Notes under the pieces: generated by a model
The model's input: only the letters and a program-made list of their open reading frames with translations
Database searches by the model: none
Told to the model about the DNA's origin: nothing
Program-made: the position numbers and the translations under genes
Assembly (NCBI GenBank): GCA_002887195.1
Contig: PJAB01000917.1
Location: 1 to 19,131, forward strand
Source: Chrysochromulina parva
Taxonomy: Eukaryota; Haptophyta; Prymnesiales; Chrysochromulinaceae
Direction of reading: 5' to 3'
Length of the DNA stretch: 19,131 nucleotides
Part shown: one piece after another, positions 17,280 through 19,131 of the stretch
How the letters are laid out: each line of letters opens with the position of its first letter
Position numbering within the stretch: position 1 is the stretch's first letter

Positions 17280-18515
17280 CTATGGCGCCCAAACCGAACC
17301 CGCAGATCTCGACCTACGTCGGGCGGGCCGCCCCACACCACCGCCCAGCAGCCGCTCCTCGAGCTGCTCCACGAGCAGCGCGGCAGCACCCCGCGCATCA
17401 GGCGCCCGCCCGGCGCTCGCATCCGCGTGATCGTGTCTGCTGTACCCAGTTACGGGGTTATGGTAATGGAGCATCGGAGCGACCTTCTGCAAGTAGCGCT
17501 GTCTCGAGCGCAGCTCGTCCTCGGGCATGTCTGCGAGCCGTCGCAGCAGCCCTGCGCTCTCGTTCTTGTGGACGTTGAGTACGATGCGCGACCAGTCGAT
17601 GCGTCGGTCGAAGGGGAAGGCTGTCTCTACCATGCTCAGGTTCCGGTTCCATCCATCGAAGCGCACAGGGAGGCAGCCGTGTAGGAGGGAGAAGTAGAAG
17701 CGACCGGTAAAGCCTTTGCTGTCGCCAGTGGGGCAGAGGCAGAACGCGGCGTCGAGTGCGTGCCGCGCAGCCTCCATCGCGGGCATCATTTTCGCAGCCA
17801 AGTACACCCTGTCGCTCAGGTTGAGCGCCGCCGCCTCCCTGGCAATGGCGTTGTCCAGCGTGCCGCGCGTGGCATGCCTTTTAAGGTTGACGTTGGCGAA
17901 AAGCAGCCAGCGGCTCTGCGGCGGCCGCGGCGGAGGCGGAAAGCCCAGTGGCGTCCAGTGTGAGACTCGGTACGGCACCGTCAGTCCGCGCTCAAACGAG
18001 TGGTTGGCGAGCGGCTTCAGATGTGCCGAAAGCCACGAATGATCGTCGCCGAGGTGCACGACGAGGGTACGCCTTGCGTCGACGCCGACAAATTCGACGT
18101 CCACCGTCCACAGCACAATATGCCGCGACGCGCGCGCGTCGTCTATGTTGCGGAGCACCGCGCGCAGCATCTTGCTGGCGTTGCCCCGCAGGTGCGACAC
18201 GCGGGCACGGTTGGAGAAGCCGCCACCGTTGTAGAGGCCCCAATGGCACGTGGACCCAGTCCCGAAGAGATAGGGCACGAGGAAGGCGTCGGCCTGTTCC
18301 GGATCGTCGGCCGTGGGGCAGGACCTCAGCAGATGCTGAAAGATGGGAGCGTCCGCGGTCCACGTACGCCTGTTCAAGCCAACGAAATCGGGATACTGGC
18401 AGGACTCGTTGAAGAGGCAGTCGATTCCCAATCCGTTGATGTCGGCCTCATAGTCGAGTAACGCGCGTAGCGGCGCCCAGCGCTGCGGGTAGGTAAATAA
18501 CCGAAGTCGGCACAT
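17280..18515 (-). CDS. Exostosin-like (GT47) glycosyltransferase
   Basis: From ATG 18515 the product has 411 residues. Exostosin-family marks run in order: an opening strand RLRLFTYP, TADAPIFQHLLRSCPT then ADAFLVPYLFGTG (residues about 53-87), a central ILLF-type strand SRWLLFANVN (201-210), and the C-terminal nucleotide-sugar site FCLCPTGDSKGFTGRFYFSL then LHGCLPVRFDGWN and IDWSRIVLNVHKNE (258-319). Members transfer sugars onto extracellular polysaccharides or glycoproteins in the Golgi. No N-terminal membrane anchor is visible; the domain begins almost at Met1. The frame stays open further upstream to 19013, but residues upstream of about 18660 would be antisense to the dioxygenase-tail copy and are rejected. 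ATG 18635 (451 residues) is an alternative, or an anchor exon may be missing or displaced. The tail after residue 365 is low complexity. Confidence 0.85.
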   Translation of the reverse strand: MCRLRLFTYPQRWAPLRALLDYEADINGLGIDCLFNESCQYPDFVGLNRRTWTADAPIFQHLLRSCPTADDPEQADAFLVPYLFGTGSTCHWGLYNGGGFSNRARVSHLRGNASKMLRAVLRNIDDARASRHIVLWTVDVEFVGVDARRTLVVHLGDDHSWLSAHLKPLANHSFERGLTVPYRVSHWTPLGFPPPPRPPQSRWLLFANVNLKRHATRGTLDNAIAREAAALNLSDRVYLAAKMMPAMEAARHALDAAFCLCPTGDSKGFTGRFYFSLLHGCLPVRFDGWNRNLSMVETAFPFDRRIDWSRIVLNVHKNESAGLLRRLADMPEDELRSRQRYLQKVAPMLHYHNPVTGYSRHDHADASAGRAPDARGAAALLVEQLEERLLGGGVGRPARRRSRSAGSVWAP

Positions 18516-18666
18516 AATGCAGCTTATGTATCCGAACCCACAGCTCTGGCATGGATTTCGAAGACTGGAAACTTGCAACCGAGGACTGTGAATACAGACT
18601 CCCACAGCCCCTTGATACAGATTCGCAGTCGCCATATCCACACACACTACGGCACTGCGCGCACGG

Positions 18667-18882
18667 CCAGGCGCTACATCCGAGGACGACGGCGTGCTCC
18701 TCTGCCTCCTTAATGACGAAGTCGCTCGCACGACGAGCCCCGTTGTGCTCGATGCCGCGACGATGGCACTCCAGGCGCGCCTGAGGCTGCCACGAGCTTT
18801 CCACGAGCTCTGCCGTATGGCTTCCACGGCGACTGGGAACCCGAGTAGCGGGTAGCGGGCGGCGGGCGGCGGGCGGCACATG
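18667..18882 (+). pseudogene. Broken copy of the 3' end of the carotenoid cleavage dioxygenase gene
   Basis: This matches 16806-17014 with only a few base changes over coding end, stop and about 36 bp of 3' flank. It carries an 11-bp tandem duplication (TTCCACGAGCT type, near 18798-18810) that shifts the frame just before the iron-binding GFHGDW motif, plus indels in the GC-rich flank. Only about the last 55 codons are present, so no functional product is expected. It lies upstream of the exostosin gene and on the opposite strand to it, and its antisense artificially lengthens that gene's open frame. Confidence 0.9.
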
Positions 18883-18942
18883 GCGGGCGTTTGAACTCTA
18901 ACCCTAAACTTGCGATGTCTAAGCGATGTCGTCCTAAGTATC

Positions 18943-19130
18943 GTATACGATAGAGCCATTACGGTTTGTCGTTTCCTGTGTTTACGCGGTCGGGGGTGCG
19001 TATACGCAGACACTTGTGTATACGCGAGGGGGTACGTATACGCACCCGCTGTGTATACGTACTACCGCTCGCGTAAACGCACCTACCCGCGTATACGCAC
19101 CCGGGTGCGTGTACGCACCCGCTGCGTAAA
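18943..19130. repeat. Array of about 18-bp units centred on GTATAC, continuing past the right edge
   Basis: GTATAC or one-base variants begin at 18980, 19000, 19018, 19036, 19053, 19073, 19091, 19109 and 19125, a spacing of 16-20 bp, with an outlier at 18943. The best units read GCGTATACGC followed by ACCCGCT. The core is a palindrome, so the array reads alike on both strands. It is cut by the window end. Satellite DNA or an array of binding sites for a dimeric protein are both possible. Confidence 0.85.
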
Positions 19131-19131
19131 T

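Noticed and set aside
18898..18908. CTAACCCTAAA, resembling a plant-type telomere unit
   Set aside because: Only about one and a half units are present; no tandem telomere array follows within the window.
18516..19013. N-terminal extension of the exostosin frame to 19013
   Set aside because: Its first frame codon lies in the GTATAC array, and much of the extension is antisense to the dioxygenase-tail copy; a very similar peptide appears antisense to the true dioxygenase end.
1..19131. CRISPR arrays, tRNA or rRNA genes, insertion sequences, retroelement reverse transcriptase or integrase
   Set aside because: I looked for these and saw no supporting motifs; the repeat arrays here lack spacer/repeat structure of the CRISPR kind.

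Overview
The window looks like nuclear DNA from a GC-rich, intron-poor unicellular eukaryote, most likely a microalga of the haptophyte or a similar chromist type. Evidence: a clear GT-AG intron, SAM, ZZ and ubiquitin-like domains, long alanine/glycine-rich proteins with coding-phase trinucleotide runs, a carotenoid cleavage dioxygenase, and Golgi-type glycosyltransferases. No bacterial operon structure or Shine-Dalgarno spacing is seen. The species is inference only.

Layout, left to right. A protein-like open frame runs off the left edge on the minus strand (1-193). Divergent from it is a plus-strand SAM-domain + ZZ-zinc-finger protein (218-1807). A gap (1808-2321) holds a cluster of AT-rich inverted repeats. 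A minus-strand gene (4415-2322) encodes a DUF3431-like domain and a capsular-polysaccharide-synthesis-like (Caps_synth) glycosyltransferase, joined across a 132-bp repeat-filled intron. Just beyond it, on the plus strand, is the C-terminal half of a SAM-dependent methyltransferase (4491-4964). After a repeat-rich gap comes a single 7.77-kb minus-strand reading frame (13531-5762) for a 2589-residue protein built of several helical repeat families around one ubiquitin-like domain. Divergent from it is a small single-pass membrane protein (13713-14072). Next are a minus-strand membrane-anchored, probably disordered protein with seven Gln-Thr motifs (15273-14155) and, 62 bp away head to head, a complete carotenoid cleavage dioxygenase (15336-16976). 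A minus-strand exostosin/GT47-like glycosyltransferase (18515-17280) follows. Upstream of it lie a broken copy of the dioxygenase tail (18667-18882) and an array of about 18-bp GTATAC-centred units running to the right edge.

How the genes fit together. Three entries (DUF3431-Caps_synth, methyltransferase fragment, exostosin) point to glycan assembly, as expected of an alga with elaborate surface polysaccharides or scales. They do not form a single transcription unit. The giant protein and the Gln-Thr-motif protein look like scaffolds, but no catalytic residue or known pathway can be assigned to either. Several genes lie in close divergent pairs that probably share promoters.

Start codons: several long frames extend upstream to TTG or GTG. 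I took the first sensible ATG, or a splice acceptor where the evidence favours one. No similarity search was run; family names rest on motif recognition.
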